In this document: in pieces, positions 29,891 through 40,736 of the stretch
Layout: every line of letters begins with the position of its first letter
Numbering within the stretch: position 1 is the first letter of the stretch
Assembly: GCF_000474215.1 (NCBI RefSeq)
Contig: NZ_BAUC01000019.1
Coordinates: 1-64,000 of the forward strand
Direction: 5' to 3'
Length of the DNA: 64,000 bases
Origin: Edwardsiella hoshinae NBRC 105699 = ATCC 33379
GTDB lineage: Bacteria; Pseudomonadota; Gammaproteobacteria; Enterobacterales; Enterobacteriaceae
Program-made: the position numbers and the translations under genes
Notes under the pieces: model-generated
Told to the model about the DNA's origin: nothing
The model's database searches: none
Seen by the model: the letters and a program-made list of their open reading frames with translations, nothing else

Positions 29891-29899
29891 CAGAATGGA

Positions 29900-31195
29900 C
29901 TAGGCATTCACGTTAGCGGGCAGCGTACATGGTAATGGGGTATTCGCGTTACGATTCTGTAGCACCGTCCAGATGAGCAGAGCACCAAGCAGATCGAAGA
30001 CGGCCAAGGTGGCGAATAGCGGACTGAACCCGATGCTATCGGCCAGCGCACCAACCACCAGGGCGAACAGGGTGCTGGCGGTCCAGGCCGCCATGCCCGT
30101 CAATCCGTTGGCCGTTGCCACCTCATTACGGCCAAACACATCGGAGGAAAGCGTGATCAGTGATCCGGAGAGCGCCTGATGGGCGAATCCCCCGACACAT
30201 AGCAAGGCGATGGCGATGTAGGGACTGCTGAACAGGCCGATCATTCCGGGGCCGATCATGAGCACTGCGCCCAGGGTCACTACCAGCTTACGTGAGACGA
30301 TGAGGTTAACCTTGAGGTACTTTTGGAACAGTGGCGGCAGATAACCGCCGACGATGCAGCCTAAATCGGCGAACAGCATCGGCATCCAGGCGAACATGGC
30401 GATCTCTTTCAAGTTGAAGCCGTAGGCTTTAAACATGAACAACGGGATCCAGGCGTTAAAGGTACCCCAGGCCGGTTCGGCAAGAAAACGCGGTAGGGCG
30501 ATGCCCCAAAATTGGCGATTGCGCAGGATCTGCCAGGCTGACATGCGTTGGGCGTTGTCGCTCTGATGTTGCGCCTCTTGACCGCTGAGGATGTACTGGC
30601 GCTCGGTTTCGCTCAGTCGCTTCTGATCTTTGGGTTGTTTGTAGAAGATAAGCCAGCCAATCGCCCAGGCGAGGCTCAGCACGCCGGTGATGATGAAGGC
30701 CATTTCCCAGCTGTGCACCATGATCGCCCATACTACTAACGGTGGTGCAATCATCCCGCCGATAGAGGAGCCGACGTTAAAGTAACCGACGGCGATCGAG
30801 CGCTCTTTGGCCGGAAACCATTCCGAGGAGGCTTTGAGGCCGGCAGGGATCATCGCCGCTTCGGCCATGCCTACCGCGCCGCGTGCAATGGCTAGACCTC
30901 CCCAACTATTAGCCAATGCGGTGCCTATACAAAATAGCGCCCACAGCAGGGCGAATACCGCGTAACCGACTTTGGTACCCAATAGATCCAGCACATAACC
31001 GGCCACCGGTTGCATGATGGTATAGCAGGCAGAATAGGCGGCGATGATATAGGAGTACTGCTGGGTCGTGATGTGTAACGTATCTTCTAGCGCGGGTGCC
31101 GCGACGGCGATGGCGTTGCGCGTTAGATAGCCAAGTACCGTACCAATGGTCACCAGGCCGATCATATACCAGCGTAATCCTTTGATTTTACGCAT
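29900..31195 (-). CDS. exuT: Hexuronate transporter ExuT (MFS)
   Basis: ExuT imports galacturonate and glucuronate with protons. The 431-residue MFS protein has twelve predicted helices and the anion:cation symporter family blocks LGYLTRNAIAVAAPAL, the GxxD-like stretch GYVLDLLGTKVGYAVFA, and GMAEAAMIPAGLKASSEWFP. It is divergent from uxaC; the shared 517-base gap holds an ExuR-type operator. Confidence 0.95.
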   Translation of the reverse strand: MRKIKGLRWYMIGLVTIGTVLGYLTRNAIAVAAPALEDTLHITTQQYSYIIAAYSACYTIMQPVAGYVLDLLGTKVGYAVFALLWALFCIGTALANSWGGLAIARGAVGMAEAAMIPAGLKASSEWFPAKERSIAVGYFNVGSSIGGMIAPPLVVWAIMVHSWEMAFIITGVLSLAWAIGWLIFYKQPKDQKRLSETERQYILSGQEAQHQSDNAQRMSAWQILRNRQFWGIALPRFLAEPAWGTFNAWIPLFMFKAYGFNLKEIAMFAWMPMLFADLGCIVGGYLPPLFQKYLKVNLIVSRKLVVTLGAVLMIGPGMIGLFSSPYIAIALLCVGGFAHQALSGSLITLSSDVFGRNEVATANGLTGMAAWTASTLFALVVGALADSIGFSPLFATLAVFDLLGALLIWTVLQNRNANTPLPCTLPANVNA

Positions 31196-31712
31196 TTAAA
31201 CTCTCTCCCCTGTTTCATGATTTAACCGTATCGCCCACCGTTATTGACATAAGACGGCCTATACCCCTCTTGACAGTTAGGGGCGATGGTTAGTGTGTCC
31301 TTATGCAAGGAATAATGATGACGCACACCGGTAAACCACTACGTCCTGACAGTGATGTAGTGAATGGACGGATAACCCGCTACGGTGTACTTGCTGAATA
31401 TTGGTCAAACCACAATGGGCTAAATTGGTTGACACTCAGCCGAGTTACTGCGACGGCCAAGATAACTTGTCATACAGATTCAAAGATTGAGAGCTATCAC
31501 AAAAACCATAATTGGATTACGGAATAATGATCATCATAATTTATTGCGTCTATGTGTGACCGCGCTGACGCTTTTGTCGCCATGATAAGACGTTTTTTGT
31601 CATACAGTCCGCAAAGCTGGATAAAGTTCTGGACTAACTTTTAAATTGGTGTGATAACTTTCGCCAGCGCACCCCCGAGCGAGTGCATCCACCGCATCTG
31701 AGGAACCCGATC
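31196..31712. other. exuT-uxaC divergent regulatory region
   Basis: A 517-base gap between two divergent hexuronate operons. It contains a perfect TGGT-CAA-ACCA operator (about 31402-31412) and a weaker TTGGTGTGATAAC string at 31646. I see no convincing gene; a 74-codon frame at 31303 overlaps the operator and has no recognisable features. Confidence 0.5.
31400..31413. promoter_or_regulatory. ExuR-type operator between exuT and uxaC
   Basis: ATTGGTCAAACCAC contains the perfect inverted repeat TGGT-N3-ACCA, the consensus for FadR-subfamily GntR repressors such as ExuR and UxuR. It lies between the divergent exuT and uxaCBA transcription units. Confidence 0.65.
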
Positions 31713-33122
31713 ATGTCTCAGTTTTTGACCGAAGATTTTTTGCTTGATACCGAATTTGCCCGCCGCTTGTACCATGATTACGCGGCTGAACAGCCTATTT
31801 TCGATTATCACTGCCACCTTCCTCCGGAGCAGATCGCCGAAGATTATCGTTTTGAAAACCTGTATGACATCTGGTTGAAGGGTGACCACTATAAGTGGCG
31901 AGCGATGCGTACCAATGGTGTGGCCGAACGTTTCTGTACCGGCGATGCCAGCGATCGTGAGAAGTTTCAGGCATGGGCGGAGACTGTGCCGCATACTATT
32001 GGCAACCCGTTGTACCACTGGACTCATTTGGAACTGCGTCGTCCGTTTGGCATCTGTGACACCTTGTTATCCGGTACGACGGCGGAAGCTATTTGGACAC
32101 GCTGTAACCACCTACTGGCCGATGAGGCGTTTACGGCACGCGGTATCATGCGTCAGATGAATGTGAAGATGGTCGGCACTACCGACGACCCGATTGACGA
32201 TCTGCGTCACCACCGGGCGATCGCCGCCGATAGCAGTTTCACTACTCAAGTATTGCCTAGCTGGCGCCCCGATAAAGCATTCAATATCGATGCTGCTATT
32301 TTCCCTGACTACATTAGCCAACTGAGCGCGGTAGCGGATGTCGACATCACGCGTTTCGCCGATCTGTGTCAGGCGCTGAAGGTGCGCCTGGATTACTTCG
32401 CCGCACACGGCTGTAAGGTTTCCGACCATGCCCTGGACGTGGTGCTGTATGGCGAGGCGGATGAGGCGACGCTGGATGCGATCTTGGTGCGGCGTCTGAG
32501 CGGCGGCGTGCCCAGCGCAACGGAGATCGCCCAGTTCAAGACGGCAGTTCTGGTGTTCCTCGGCGCGGAATATCGGCAACGCGGCTGGGTGCAGCAGTAT
32601 CACATCGGCGCGTTACGTAACAACAATACGCCGATGTTTGAGCGCCTAGGGCCGGACATCGGTTTCGATTCGATCAACGATGCACCGGTCGCCCAGCCGC
32701 TTTCCCGTCTGTTGGATGCCCAAAGCCGTAACGGTGGTCTGGCGAAGACCATTTTGTATTGCCTGAACCCGCGCGACAACGAGGTGCTGGGTACCATGAT
32801 CGGTAACTTCCAGGGCGAAGGTATGCCGGGCAAGATGCAGTTTGGTTCCGGCTGGTGGTTCAACGATCAGAAAGATGGTATGCAGCGTCAGATGACCCAA
32901 CTGGCCCAGTTGGGTCTGTTGAGCCGCTTCGTCGGAATGCTGACGGATAGCCGTAGCTTCCTCTCCTATACCCGTCACGAATATTTCCGCCGCATCCTGT
33001 GTCAGATGATTGGCCGTTGGGTGGCTCAGGGGGAGGCGCCAGCAGACATCGCGCTGTTGGGGGAGATGGTGAAAAACATCAGCTTCGACAACGCCAAGCG
33101 TTACTTCGCCATTGAGGTGTAA
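31713..33122 (+). CDS. uxaC: Glucuronate isomerase UxaC
   Basis: UxaC converts D-glucuronate to D-fructuronate and D-galacturonate to D-tagaturonate, the first step of hexuronate breakdown. The 469-residue protein matches E. coli UxaC throughout ([20 protein letters not shown]-like start, FDYHCHLPP metal-site motif, [32 protein letters not shown] in part). The ATG at 31713 follows TGAGGA; upstream frame to 31683 is not conserved. First gene of uxaCBA. Confidence 0.97.
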   Translation: MSQFLTEDFLLDTEFARRLYHDYAAEQPIFDYHCHLPPEQIAEDYRFENLYDIWLKGDHYKWRAMRTNGVAERFCTGDASDREKFQAWAETVPHTIGNPLYHWTHLELRRPFGICDTLLSGTTAEAIWTRCNHLLADEAFTARGIMRQMNVKMVGTTDDPIDDLRHHRAIAADSSFTTQVLPSWRPDKAFNIDAAIFPDYISQLSAVADVDITRFADLCQALKVRLDYFAAHGCKVSDHALDVVLYGEADEATLDAILVRRLSGGVPSATEIAQFKTAVLVFLGAEYRQRGWVQQYHIGALRNNNTPMFERLGPDIGFDSINDAPVAQPLSRLLDAQSRNGGLAKTILYCLNPRDNEVLGTMIGNFQGEGMPGKMQFGSGWWFNDQKDGMQRQMTQLAQLGLLSRFVGMLTDSRSFLSYTRHEYFRRILCQMIGRWVAQGEAPADIALLGEMVKNISFDNAKRYFAIEV

Positions 33123-33221
33123 TCGCCGCTAAGATTTCGGCTACGACGTCGTCGTGGCCGATTCCCATTGATTGTCGCGGGCCGCCGCAGGGCGGAAGGC
33201 CTGCTATTGAGGTCGTGCCTG

Positions 33222-34700
33222 ATGCAAACCCTGAATCGTCGCAACTTTCCCGGTCGCCAACACCCCGACAAAGTGATCCAGTTTGGCGAGGGCAACTTTT
33301 TGCGCGCCTTCGTTGACTGGCAGTTAGACTTGCTGAATGAACATACCGATCTCGATGCTGGCATTGTTGTCGTGCGGCCGATCGACAGTGACTTCCCGCC
33401 CTCGCTGAATCGTCAGGATGGCCTGTATACCACGCTGGTGCGCGGCCTGGATGAGCAGGGGCAAGCGGTCGCCACGCAGCGTGTGATCCGTAGTGTCAAT
33501 CGCGAGTTGAATGTCTACCGAGAGTTCGATCAGTTTCTGGCGCTGGCGCGCGATCCCAATATCCGCTTTGTCTTCTCCAATACCACCGAGGCCGGCATCA
33601 GCTATGCCGAGCGAGATAGCCTCACGGACGCTCCGCCGTCTAGCTTCCCGGCTAAGCTGACCCGTCTGCTGTATGAACGCTTCTGCCACTTCGCCGGTGC
33701 GGCGGACAAAGGTTGGCTATTGCTGCCTTGCGAGCTGATCGACTACAACGGTGAGGCATTGCGTGAGTTGGTGTTGCGCTATGCCGAGCAGTGGGCTTTA
33801 CCGGCCGACTTCCGTCACTGGCTGTGCCAGCACAATACCTTTTGCTCGACCTTGGTCGATCGCATCGTCACTGGTTATCCGCGGGAGGAAGCAGCGGCGC
33901 TGTGCGACGATCTGGGGTACCAGGATGATTTCCTCGACAGCGCAGAGTACTTCTATCTGTTTGTCATCCAAGGGCCGCAATGGCTGGCGCAGGCGCTACG
34001 GCTGGATGCTTACGCCGCCACGCAGTCCGCGTTAAATATCCGTATCGTGGACGATATTCGCCCCTATAAGGAGCGTAAGGTGGCGATTTTGAACGGTGCC
34101 CACACCGCGTTGGTGCCAGTGGCCTACTTGGCTGGCCTGGATACCGTAGGGCAGAGCATGGATGATGACCAGGTAGCGGCCTTCGTAGAGCAGACAATCT
34201 TCCAGGAGATCGTCCCGCAGCTTGACCTACCTAGCGAGGAGCTGAATGCCTTCGCGGCAGCGGTACTTAGTCGTTTCCGTAACCCTTATATCCAGCATCA
34301 ACTGTTGTCTATCGCTCTTAACGGTATGACCAAGTTCCGTACCCGCCTCCTGCCGCAGTTGTTGGCCTATTGCGACGAACAGGGGCAACCGCCGGTGCGT
34401 CTGAGCTTTGCCTTGGCGGCGCTGATCGCCTTTTATCGCGGTGAGCGTGATGGGCAACGTTACGCGTTGCAGGACGATGCCCACTGGCTGACATTCTATG
34501 CTGATGGCTGGCAGGCGGTGCGTGCGGGACAATTGCGTCTGGATGAGCTGGTCGCCGCAGTGCTGCGCGATGAGGGGCACTGGGGGCACGACCTCAATCA
34601 GGTGCCGGGCTTAGCGCAACAGGTGAGCACGGCGCTACAGGCCATCGAGCAGCAGGGTATGCGTGCGGCGCTGAGCGCCTTGTCAGTTTCTTGTGGTTAA
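33222..34700 (+). CDS. uxaB: Tagaturonate reductase UxaB (altronate oxidoreductase)
   Basis: UxaB reduces D-tagaturonate to D-altronate with NADH. The 492-residue protein belongs to the mannitol dehydrogenase family: [20 protein letters not shown] start, [20 protein letters not shown], catalytic [19 protein letters not shown]. It is about nine residues longer than E. coli UxaB. The ATG at 33222 has GAGG upstream. It lies 99 bases after uxaC. Confidence 0.96.
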   Translation: MQTLNRRNFPGRQHPDKVIQFGEGNFLRAFVDWQLDLLNEHTDLDAGIVVVRPIDSDFPPSLNRQDGLYTTLVRGLDEQGQAVATQRVIRSVNRELNVYREFDQFLALARDPNIRFVFSNTTEAGISYAERDSLTDAPPSSFPAKLTRLLYERFCHFAGAADKGWLLLPCELIDYNGEALRELVLRYAEQWALPADFRHWLCQHNTFCSTLVDRIVTGYPREEAAALCDDLGYQDDFLDSAEYFYLFVIQGPQWLAQALRLDAYAATQSALNIRIVDDIRPYKERKVAILNGAHTALVPVAYLAGLDTVGQSMDDDQVAAFVEQTIFQEIVPQLDLPSEELNAFAAAVLSRFRNPYIQHQLLSIALNGMTKFRTRLLPQLLAYCDEQGQPPVRLSFALAALIAFYRGERDGQRYALQDDAHWLTFYADGWQAVRAGQLRLDELVAAVLRDEGHWGHDLNQVPGLAQQVSTALQAIEQQGMRAALSALSVSCG

Positions 34701-34718
34701 GGGAACGAGCCAACTTCT

Positions 34719-36209
34719 ATGCAAAGCATTATTAAGATCCATCCTCAGGATAACGTGGCGGTTGCCCTGCGTGACTTGGCCTGCGGCGAGACGATTTGCT
34801 GCGATGGCATGGCGTTGACGCTACGTGCGGCGGTTGCCTGCGGGCATAAACTGGCGTTGTGTGATCTGGCGCCGCAGGCGTTGATCATCAAGTACGGTCT
34901 ACCGATCGGCCACGCCCTGGCACCGATCGCTGCTGGCGATCATGTGCATGCCCATAATCTGCGTACCAATCTCAACGATCTGGACGATTATCACTATCAG
35001 CCCGACTTCGTCGCGCCAACGGCGCAACCGGCAGATCGGGCGGTCGCGCTGTATCGGCGTGCTAACGGAGAGGTCGCGATCCGCAACGAATTGTGGATCC
35101 TGCCGACCGTCGGTTGTGTCAACGGCATCGCGCGTCAGATGTTGCAACGTTTCCTGCGAGATAGCGATGGTGCGCCGGGGATCGATGGCGCACATCTGTT
35201 TAGTCACACTTTCGGTTGCTCACAGTTGGGCGACGATCACCTGAATACCCGCACGCTGTTGCAGAATATGGCGCACCATCCTAATGCCGGCGGCGTGCTG
35301 GTGGTGGGGTTGGGCTGTGAAAACAACCAGATCGCCGCCTTTCGTGAGACGTTGGGCGACTATGATCCGGCACGGGTTCGCTTCCTGATCTGTCAGCAGG
35401 AGGAGGATGAGGTGGAAGCTGGTGTGGCGCAATTGCAGCAGCTGTATGCGCGGATGTGCCGCGACCAGCGTCAGCCGGGACGGTTGAGCGAGTTGCGTTT
35501 CGGCCTGGAGTGCGGTGGCTCCGATGGTTTCTCGGGGATCAGCGCCAACCCACTGTTGGGGCGCTTCTCCGACTATGTCATCGCCCACGGCGGCACCAGT
35601 GTGCTGACCGAGGTACCGGAGATGTTTGGTGCCGAGCGTATCTTGATGAGTCGTTGCCATGACCAGACTACTTTCGATAAGACGGTGACCATGGTGAACG
35701 ACTTTAAACGCTACTTCATCGACCATCATCAGCCGATCTATGAAAACCCCTCACCGGGCAACAAGGCTGGCGGCATCACTACGTTAGAAGAGAAATCGCT
35801 GGGATGTACCCAAAAGGCCGGGCAGAGTCCGGTGATGGATGTACTGCGTTACGGTGAGCGCCTGCGTACGCCGGGGCTGAATTTACTCAGCGCACCGGGC
35901 AACGATGCGGTTGCCACCAGCGCTCTGGCTGCCGCCGGTTGCCATATGGTGTTGTTCAGCACCGGACGCGGCACGCCATACGGCGGTTTTGTGCCAACGG
36001 TCAAACTGGCGACCAATAGTTCGTTGGCACAGAGGAAACCACACTGGATCGACTTTGATGCCGGGCAGTTACTGCATGGTCACTCTTTGGATCAACTGTT
36101 GGAGGCGTTTATCGATCTGATCGCCAAGATCGCCGAAGGTGAAGCGACCTGTAATGAAAAGAACGATTTCCGCGAGTTGGCGATCTTTAAGAGTGGTGTC
36201 ACGTTGTAA
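34719..36209 (+). CDS. uxaA: Altronate dehydratase UxaA
   Basis: UxaA dehydrates D-altronate to 2-keto-3-deoxygluconate and needs iron or manganese. The 496-residue protein has the N-terminal SAF domain (VAVALRDLACGETI) and the UxaA C-terminal region with VNGIARQMLQRF, FGLECGGSDGFSGISANP and GAGCHMVLFSTGRG-like AAGCHMVLFSTGRGTPYGG. It starts 19 bases after uxaB, completing uxaCBA. Confidence 0.97.
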   Translation: MQSIIKIHPQDNVAVALRDLACGETICCDGMALTLRAAVACGHKLALCDLAPQALIIKYGLPIGHALAPIAAGDHVHAHNLRTNLNDLDDYHYQPDFVAPTAQPADRAVALYRRANGEVAIRNELWILPTVGCVNGIARQMLQRFLRDSDGAPGIDGAHLFSHTFGCSQLGDDHLNTRTLLQNMAHHPNAGGVLVVGLGCENNQIAAFRETLGDYDPARVRFLICQQEEDEVEAGVAQLQQLYARMCRDQRQPGRLSELRFGLECGGSDGFSGISANPLLGRFSDYVIAHGGTSVLTEVPEMFGAERILMSRCHDQTTFDKTVTMVNDFKRYFIDHHQPIYENPSPGNKAGGITTLEEKSLGCTQKAGQSPVMDVLRYGERLRTPGLNLLSAPGNDAVATSALAAAGCHMVLFSTGRGTPYGGFVPTVKLATNSSLAQRKPHWIDFDAGQLLHGHSLDQLLEAFIDLIAKIAEGEATCNEKNDFRELAIFKSGVTL

Positions 36210-36271
36210 CCGGCTATCATCTGCCGTCGGAGGTGCCATGAGGGGCCTCTTATCCTGAAGGGATCAGGGAC

Positions 36272-36796
36272 ATGAACAGCGCGTATCTGGTTGCCCAGGG
36301 GGTGGGGATCGTCGCCTTTCTGGTCGGCATCACGACCTTCTTTAACCGCGATGAACGACGTTTTCGTCTGCAATTGGCGCTGTACAGTGCCATTATTGGT
36401 GCACATTTCTTCCTGATGGGAGCCAGTGCCGCTGGAATGAGTGCCGAGTTGAATGCGATCCGCTCGGTCATCGCCACGCGGACGCGCAACCTGTGGGTGA
36501 TGGCCGTGTTTATCGTACTAACTCTGGTGCTGGGGGGCGGAGAGTTGCAGCATCCGCTCGAAGTGTTGCCGATCGCCGGCACCCTCGCCAGTACCTGGGC
36601 GCTGTTTCGTTGCCGTGGCCTGACAACGCGTTGTGTGATGTGGTGCTCGACCGGGTGCTGGGTGATCCATAACCTGTGGTTGGGGTCGCTAGGCGGCTCA
36701 CTGATCGAGGGGAGCTTTCTGCTGATCAATGGCTATAACATTGTGCGCTTCTACCGCATGCAACGGCGTGGTATCGATCCTTTCCGCGCCATGTAA
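36272..36796 (+). CDS. ygjV: Inner-membrane protein YgjV
   Basis: A 174-residue protein with about five hydrophobic helices (VAQGVGIVAFLVGITTFF; LQLALYSAIIGAHFFLMGA; LWVMAVFIVLTLVLGG) of the bacterial inner-membrane YgjV family. Function unknown. It is 63 bases after uxaA on the same strand, as in E. coli where ygjV lies beside uxaA, and converges on sstT. Confidence 0.85.
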   Translation: MNSAYLVAQGVGIVAFLVGITTFFNRDERRFRLQLALYSAIIGAHFFLMGASAAGMSAELNAIRSVIATRTRNLWVMAVFIVLTLVLGGGELQHPLEVLPIAGTLASTWALFRCRGLTTRCVMWCSTGCWVIHNLWLGSLGGSLIEGSFLLINGYNIVRFYRMQRRGIDPFRAM

Positions 36797-36824
36797 AAAA
36801 ATGGGTGCCGCTTTCGGCACCCAT
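36794..36824 (-). terminator. Terminator after sstT
   Basis: ATGGGTGCCG (36801-36810) pairs perfectly with CGGCACCCAT (36815-36824) around CTTT. On the minus strand it is followed by seven T residues, so it mainly ends sstT; the stem may also stop ygjV transcripts. Confidence 0.85.
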
Positions 36825-36840
36825 TCGGTGTGGTTAGTGA

Positions 36841-38082
36841 TTAACTCAGTTCAGCCGTGGTCTGGCTGCTCGATGCCTCCACCGCCTGGCAGGCGGCAGC
36901 GGTAAATAGCACGTCGGTAGAGGAGTTAAGGGCGGTCTCACAGGAGTCCTGGAGTACACCGATGATGAAGCCGACGGCGACCACCTGCATGGCGACATCG
37001 TTACTGATGCCGAACAGGCTACACGCTAGCGGGATCAGCAGCAACGAACCGCCGGCCACACCGGAGGCTCCGCAGGCGCAGATCGCGGCGACCAGGCTCA
37101 GTAGCAGCGCGGTCGGCAGATCGACGGTGATGCCTAGGGTGTGTGCCGCGGCCAGCGTCAGCACGGTGATGGTGATCGCCGCGCCAGCCATGTTGATGGT
37201 GGCACCTAGCGGAATGGAGACGGAATAGGTATCTTCGTTCAGCTTCAGCTTCTTACACAACTCCATGTTCACCGGAATATTGGCGGCCGAGCTGCGAGTA
37301 AAGAAGGCGGTTAGGCCGCTCTCACGTAGGCAGGTGAAGACCAGCGGATAAGGATTGCGACGGATTTTCCAGAAAACGATTAGCGGGTTAAGCACCAACG
37401 CCACCATCAGCATGGCGCCAATCAGCACCACCAGCAAATGGGCGTAGCCCCACAGCGCATCGAAACCGGTCTCGGCCAGGGTCGAGGCGACCAGGCCAAA
37501 GATGCCCAACGGGGCGAAGCGGATCACCACTCGAACGATAAAGGTCACGCCATAGGAGAGATCACCGACCACGCGTTTGGTGGTATCGGAAGCATGGCGT
37601 AATGCCACTCCTAGGCCGATAGCCCAGGCCAGGATACCAATGAAGTTACCGTTAGCCAGCGCGCGGAAGGGGTTATCCACCACGTTCAGCAGCAGCGTCT
37701 GGATCACCTCGACGATACCGCCTGGCGGGGTAATATCGTTGTTGTGTCCGACCAACGCCAGTTCAGAAGGGAAGAGGAAACTCATAACTACCGCCACTAA
37801 CGCGGCGGCAAACGTCCCGAGCAGATACAGCAGCACGATGGGACGCATATTGGTCTTTTGCCCTTTACGGTGATTGGCGATGGACGCGGCGACGAGGATG
37901 AAGACCAGTACCGGTGCGACGGCTTTCAGCGCGCTGACGAACAGCGAACCCAACAGACCGGCGGCGACGGCCGCGGAGGGCGAGAACGAAGCCAGCGCGA
38001 TACCCAGAATAAGCCCCACCATGATTTGCCCGACGAGGCTACCGCGCAGGATAAAGCGCACCAACCCAGATTGTCTTTCCAT
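36841..38082 (-). CDS. sstT: Serine/threonine:sodium symporter SstT
   Basis: SstT takes up serine and threonine with sodium and belongs to the DAACS family. The 413-residue protein carries [41 protein letters not shown] and [23 protein letters not shown], the transport-core hairpins of this family, and has the usual length. The gap to alx (38083-38435) is A+T-rich with a TGTCT.AGACA inverted repeat near 38115-38130 and presumably the sstT promoter. Confidence 0.95.
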   Translation of the reverse strand: MERQSGLVRFILRGSLVGQIMVGLILGIALASFSPSAAVAAGLLGSLFVSALKAVAPVLVFILVAASIANHRKGQKTNMRPIVLLYLLGTFAAALVAVVMSFLFPSELALVGHNNDITPPGGIVEVIQTLLLNVVDNPFRALANGNFIGILAWAIGLGVALRHASDTTKRVVGDLSYGVTFIVRVVIRFAPLGIFGLVASTLAETGFDALWGYAHLLVVLIGAMLMVALVLNPLIVFWKIRRNPYPLVFTCLRESGLTAFFTRSSAANIPVNMELCKKLKLNEDTYSVSIPLGATINMAGAAITITVLTLAAAHTLGITVDLPTALLLSLVAAICACGASGVAGGSLLLIPLACSLFGISNDVAMQVVAVGFIIGVLQDSCETALNSSTDVLFTAAACQAVEASSSQTTAELS

Positions 38083-38395
38083 AATCGATTACCTACTTGT
38101 TATATTTTTAGCCTGTCTGTCTAGCAGACAACCTGTAACTAAATGTGTTTGCTACCCCAGTATAGGGAAATCGGCTCAATAGGGAACGACCAATTTATAA
38201 AATTCTGTCGCGGTGCTTATGTTTTAACATAAAAAATATATTTAACGTGTTTTTTTAACCAATTCACATCAAAGTTCGCGGAAAAGCCAACCGCGCTCAC
38301 ATCGACCTAAACGGGTGTCAGAATAAGCCACTAAAAAAATAGCAATAACCAACTATTACTCTATTTTATTGCGGCAAAAGGTAGTGGGTTTGACG

Positions 38396-38427
38396 GGAGG
38401 AAAGGCTCCGGCGTAGCACACCGGAGC
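38396..38427 (-). terminator. Probable terminator after alx
   Basis: GCTCCGG (38405-38411) pairs with CCGGAGC (38421-38427); on the minus strand the stem is followed by CTTTCCTCCC, a weak T-run, just past the alx stop. Confidence 0.5.
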
Positions 38428-38435
38428 GTTGATGA

Positions 38436-39404
38436 TCAGTGGGGAGTGCGCATCGCGCGCCGGTGATTAACCCAGGCATTAATCAGCAGGGTCAACGCCA
38501 GGATCCCGGCAACGGTTGCCAACGAGATAGCGATCGGAATGTGGTAGATGTCGATGATCAGCATCTTGATACCGATGAAGGTCAGGATCGCTGCCAAGCC
38601 ATACTTTAACAGTGAGAAGCGTTCGGCGACACCGGCCAGCAGGAAGTACATGGCACGCAGCCCGAGGATGGCGAACAGGTTAGAGGTCAGTACCAGGAAC
38701 GGATCGGTCGTCACGGCGAAGATCGCAGGGATGCTATCGACGGCGAAGATCACGTCGCTCAGTTCGACCAAGATCAGCGCTAGCAGTAGTGGTGTCGCAA
38801 ACAACACCCCGTTACGGCGGGTGAAGAAGTGCTCACTCTCGATACGGTCGGTCATACGCAGATGGCGACGCAACCAACGCACTAGCGGACGATCGCCGAG
38901 GTCACCTTCGTTGTCGCTGGCTATCGCCATCTTGATGCCGGTGAACAACAGGAAAGCGCCGAACAGATACAGGATCCACTGGAACTGAGTCACCAGCCAG
39001 CTACCGGCGAAGATCATCACCGTACGCAAGATGATGGCACCTAGCACGCCATAGACCAATACACGGCGTTGCATATTGGCCGGTACGGCGAAGTAACTGA
39101 ACAGCATCAGCCAGACGAAGACGTTATCGACCGCTAGCGCTTTTTCGATCAGGTAACCGGTGAGGAAGGCCAACGCCTGTTGGTCGGCGATCTCACGCCC
39201 TAGCGTTTCACTCAAGTAGAGCCACAGACCGGCGTTAAACAGCAGGGCCAAGCTGACCCAGACCAGCGACCAGACGGCGGCTTGACGCATGGTCATGGCC
39301 TGAGCGCCTCGGCGCCCCTGCAATAGCAGGTCGATGGCCAGCATGATGACGATGATCAGGGCGAAGCTCCCCCACAACCAGGGAGTGCCGACGGAGTTGA
39401 GCAT
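38436..39404 (-). CDS. alx: TerC-family manganese exporter Alx
   Basis: Alx is an inner-membrane TerC-family protein induced by alkaline pH and manganese in E. coli. The 322-residue protein has several membrane helices and the family motifs [19 protein letters not shown] and [21 protein letters not shown] with their paired acidic residues. The leader contains a yybP-ykoY riboswitch. A GGATCC string with AGGA lies before the ATG. Confidence 0.94.
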   Translation of the reverse strand: MLNSVGTPWLWGSFALIIVIMLAIDLLLQGRRGAQAMTMRQAAVWSLVWVSLALLFNAGLWLYLSETLGREIADQQALAFLTGYLIEKALAVDNVFVWLMLFSYFAVPANMQRRVLVYGVLGAIILRTVMIFAGSWLVTQFQWILYLFGAFLLFTGIKMAIASDNEGDLGDRPLVRWLRRHLRMTDRIESEHFFTRRNGVLFATPLLLALILVELSDVIFAVDSIPAIFAVTTDPFLVLTSNLFAILGLRAMYFLLAGVAERFSLLKYGLAAILTFIGIKMLIIDIYHIPIAISLATVAGILALTLLINAWVNHRRAMRTPH

Positions 39405-39484
39405 GGAAGGATCCTTTAATGGTTAATCGGCCGATGGTGTCGGAGGGCGGACCGCGGCAGTATGTTTATTAACCATGCATCGCA

Positions 39485-39617
39485 GACACCTCGCCTTCCG
39501 GCAAGGTCTCACTTACAACGCAGTTGCCGGCGAGAGCCGGCGAGGTTGCCCGGTAACCGGGTGCGGGTGCGCACCGTAATGACGATTAGCCGGCAAATTA
39601 GAAGTTACTCCCCTTTG
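39485..39617 (-). ncRNA. yybP-ykoY (manganese/pH-responsive) riboswitch of alx
   Basis: On the minus strand the conserved aptamer block CAAAGGGGAGTAACTT is followed, about 100 bases later, by GTGAGACCTTGCCGGAAGG. These are the two metal-binding loop strands of the yybP-ykoY class, with GC-rich stems between. The E. coli alx leader (PRE element) has the same architecture and opens the ribosome site at high pH or with Mn2+. About 80 bases remain to the start codon for the expression platform. Confidence 0.85.
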
Positions 39618-39808
39618 CTGCGCAGAAAATAATGCAAAATGTGTCAGCGGTCAATCCCTGTCCGAGTCAGTCACGATAGTTAGCTATCAGAACGGCGTTA
39701 TTCAGGTCAATATTGCATAAGCAATGCCTGTTGCAGCCATGCAACTCGGGGCTGAAGCCGTTATAGTGACCTGTTAATTGAAGAGATAAGCATAACGGTG
39801 GCAATGTC

Positions 39809-40723
39809 ATGGCAGTTGCAAGGAAAACCCATCCCCTCGCGATCGGCGGCCTGATCGTCCTGACGCTAATTTGGAGCTATAGCTGGATTGCGATGAAGCA
39901 GGTGACGCTGTATATCGGCGCATTCGACTTTACTGCGTTGCGCTGTATTTGCGGCGCGTTGCTGTTATTGCTGGTGCTACGCCTGCGAGGGCGCGGCATG
40001 CGGCCGACCCCGTTTGGCTACACCCTGGCCATCGCGTTGCTACAGACTTGCGGCATGGTCGGTCTGGCGCAGTGGGCGTTGATGAGTGGCGGCGCCGGTA
40101 AGGTCGCCATCCTGAGCTATACCATGCCATTCTGGGTAGTGATCATGGCGGCGTTGTTCTTGGGGGAGCGGATGCGCCGACTACAGTACGGCGCGATCGT
40201 GGTCGCCGCCATCGGATTATTGTTGGTGTTACAGCCCTGGTTGTTGGACTTTTCTTCGTTGCAGAGCGCGCTGCTGGCGGTGCTCTCCGGGATCAGTTGG
40301 GGGGCGAGCGCCATCGTGGCGAAACGCATGTACGCCCGTTATCCCGGTATTGATTTGTTGGCCTTGACCACCTGGCAGATGCTGTACGCCGCCGTGGTGA
40401 TGAGTGTGGTGGCTTGGCTGGTTCCGCAGCGGAGCGTGGATTGGCAACCCTATGTATTTTGGGCATTGGCCTACAGCGCTATCCTGGCGACGGCGTTGGC
40501 TTGGAGTCTGTGGCTGTTTGTGTTGAAGAGCTTACCGGCCGGGATTGCCAGTCTGAGCACCTTGGCGGTGCCGGTCTGTGGCGTGTTGTTCTCATGGTGG
40601 TTGCTGGGGGAGAATCCCGGCGCGGTCGAGGGCAGCGGGATTGTCTTAATCGTGCTGGCGCTCGCCGCGATCAGTATCAAGACGTCGGGGCCACAAGCGC
40701 AGCGTACCCGTAGCCGCCGCTAG
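39809..40723 (+). CDS. EamA-family (DMT) transporter
   Basis: A 304-residue membrane protein with ten predicted helices in two EamA repeats (residues about 12-140 and 155-290): [40 protein letters not shown], then [19 protein letters not shown]. It belongs to the drug/metabolite exporter superfamily; the substrate cannot be read from sequence. The ATG at 39809 is chosen; an ATG two codons upstream is out of frame. It converges with ygjR, 14 bases away. Confidence 0.85.
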   Translation: MAVARKTHPLAIGGLIVLTLIWSYSWIAMKQVTLYIGAFDFTALRCICGALLLLLVLRLRGRGMRPTPFGYTLAIALLQTCGMVGLAQWALMSGGAGKVAILSYTMPFWVVIMAALFLGERMRRLQYGAIVVAAIGLLLVLQPWLLDFSSLQSALLAVLSGISWGASAIVAKRMYARYPGIDLLALTTWQMLYAAVVMSVVAWLVPQRSVDWQPYVFWALAYSAILATALAWSLWLFVLKSLPAGIASLSTLAVPVCGVLFSWWLLGENPGAVEGSGIVLIVLALAAISIKTSGPQAQRTRSRR

Positions 40724-40736
40724 TGGCCCTGCGCCG

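Noticed and set aside
31303-31527. 74-codon frame in the exuT-uxaC gap
   Set aside because: It covers the ExuR-type operator, has no good ribosome site and no recognisable protein pattern.
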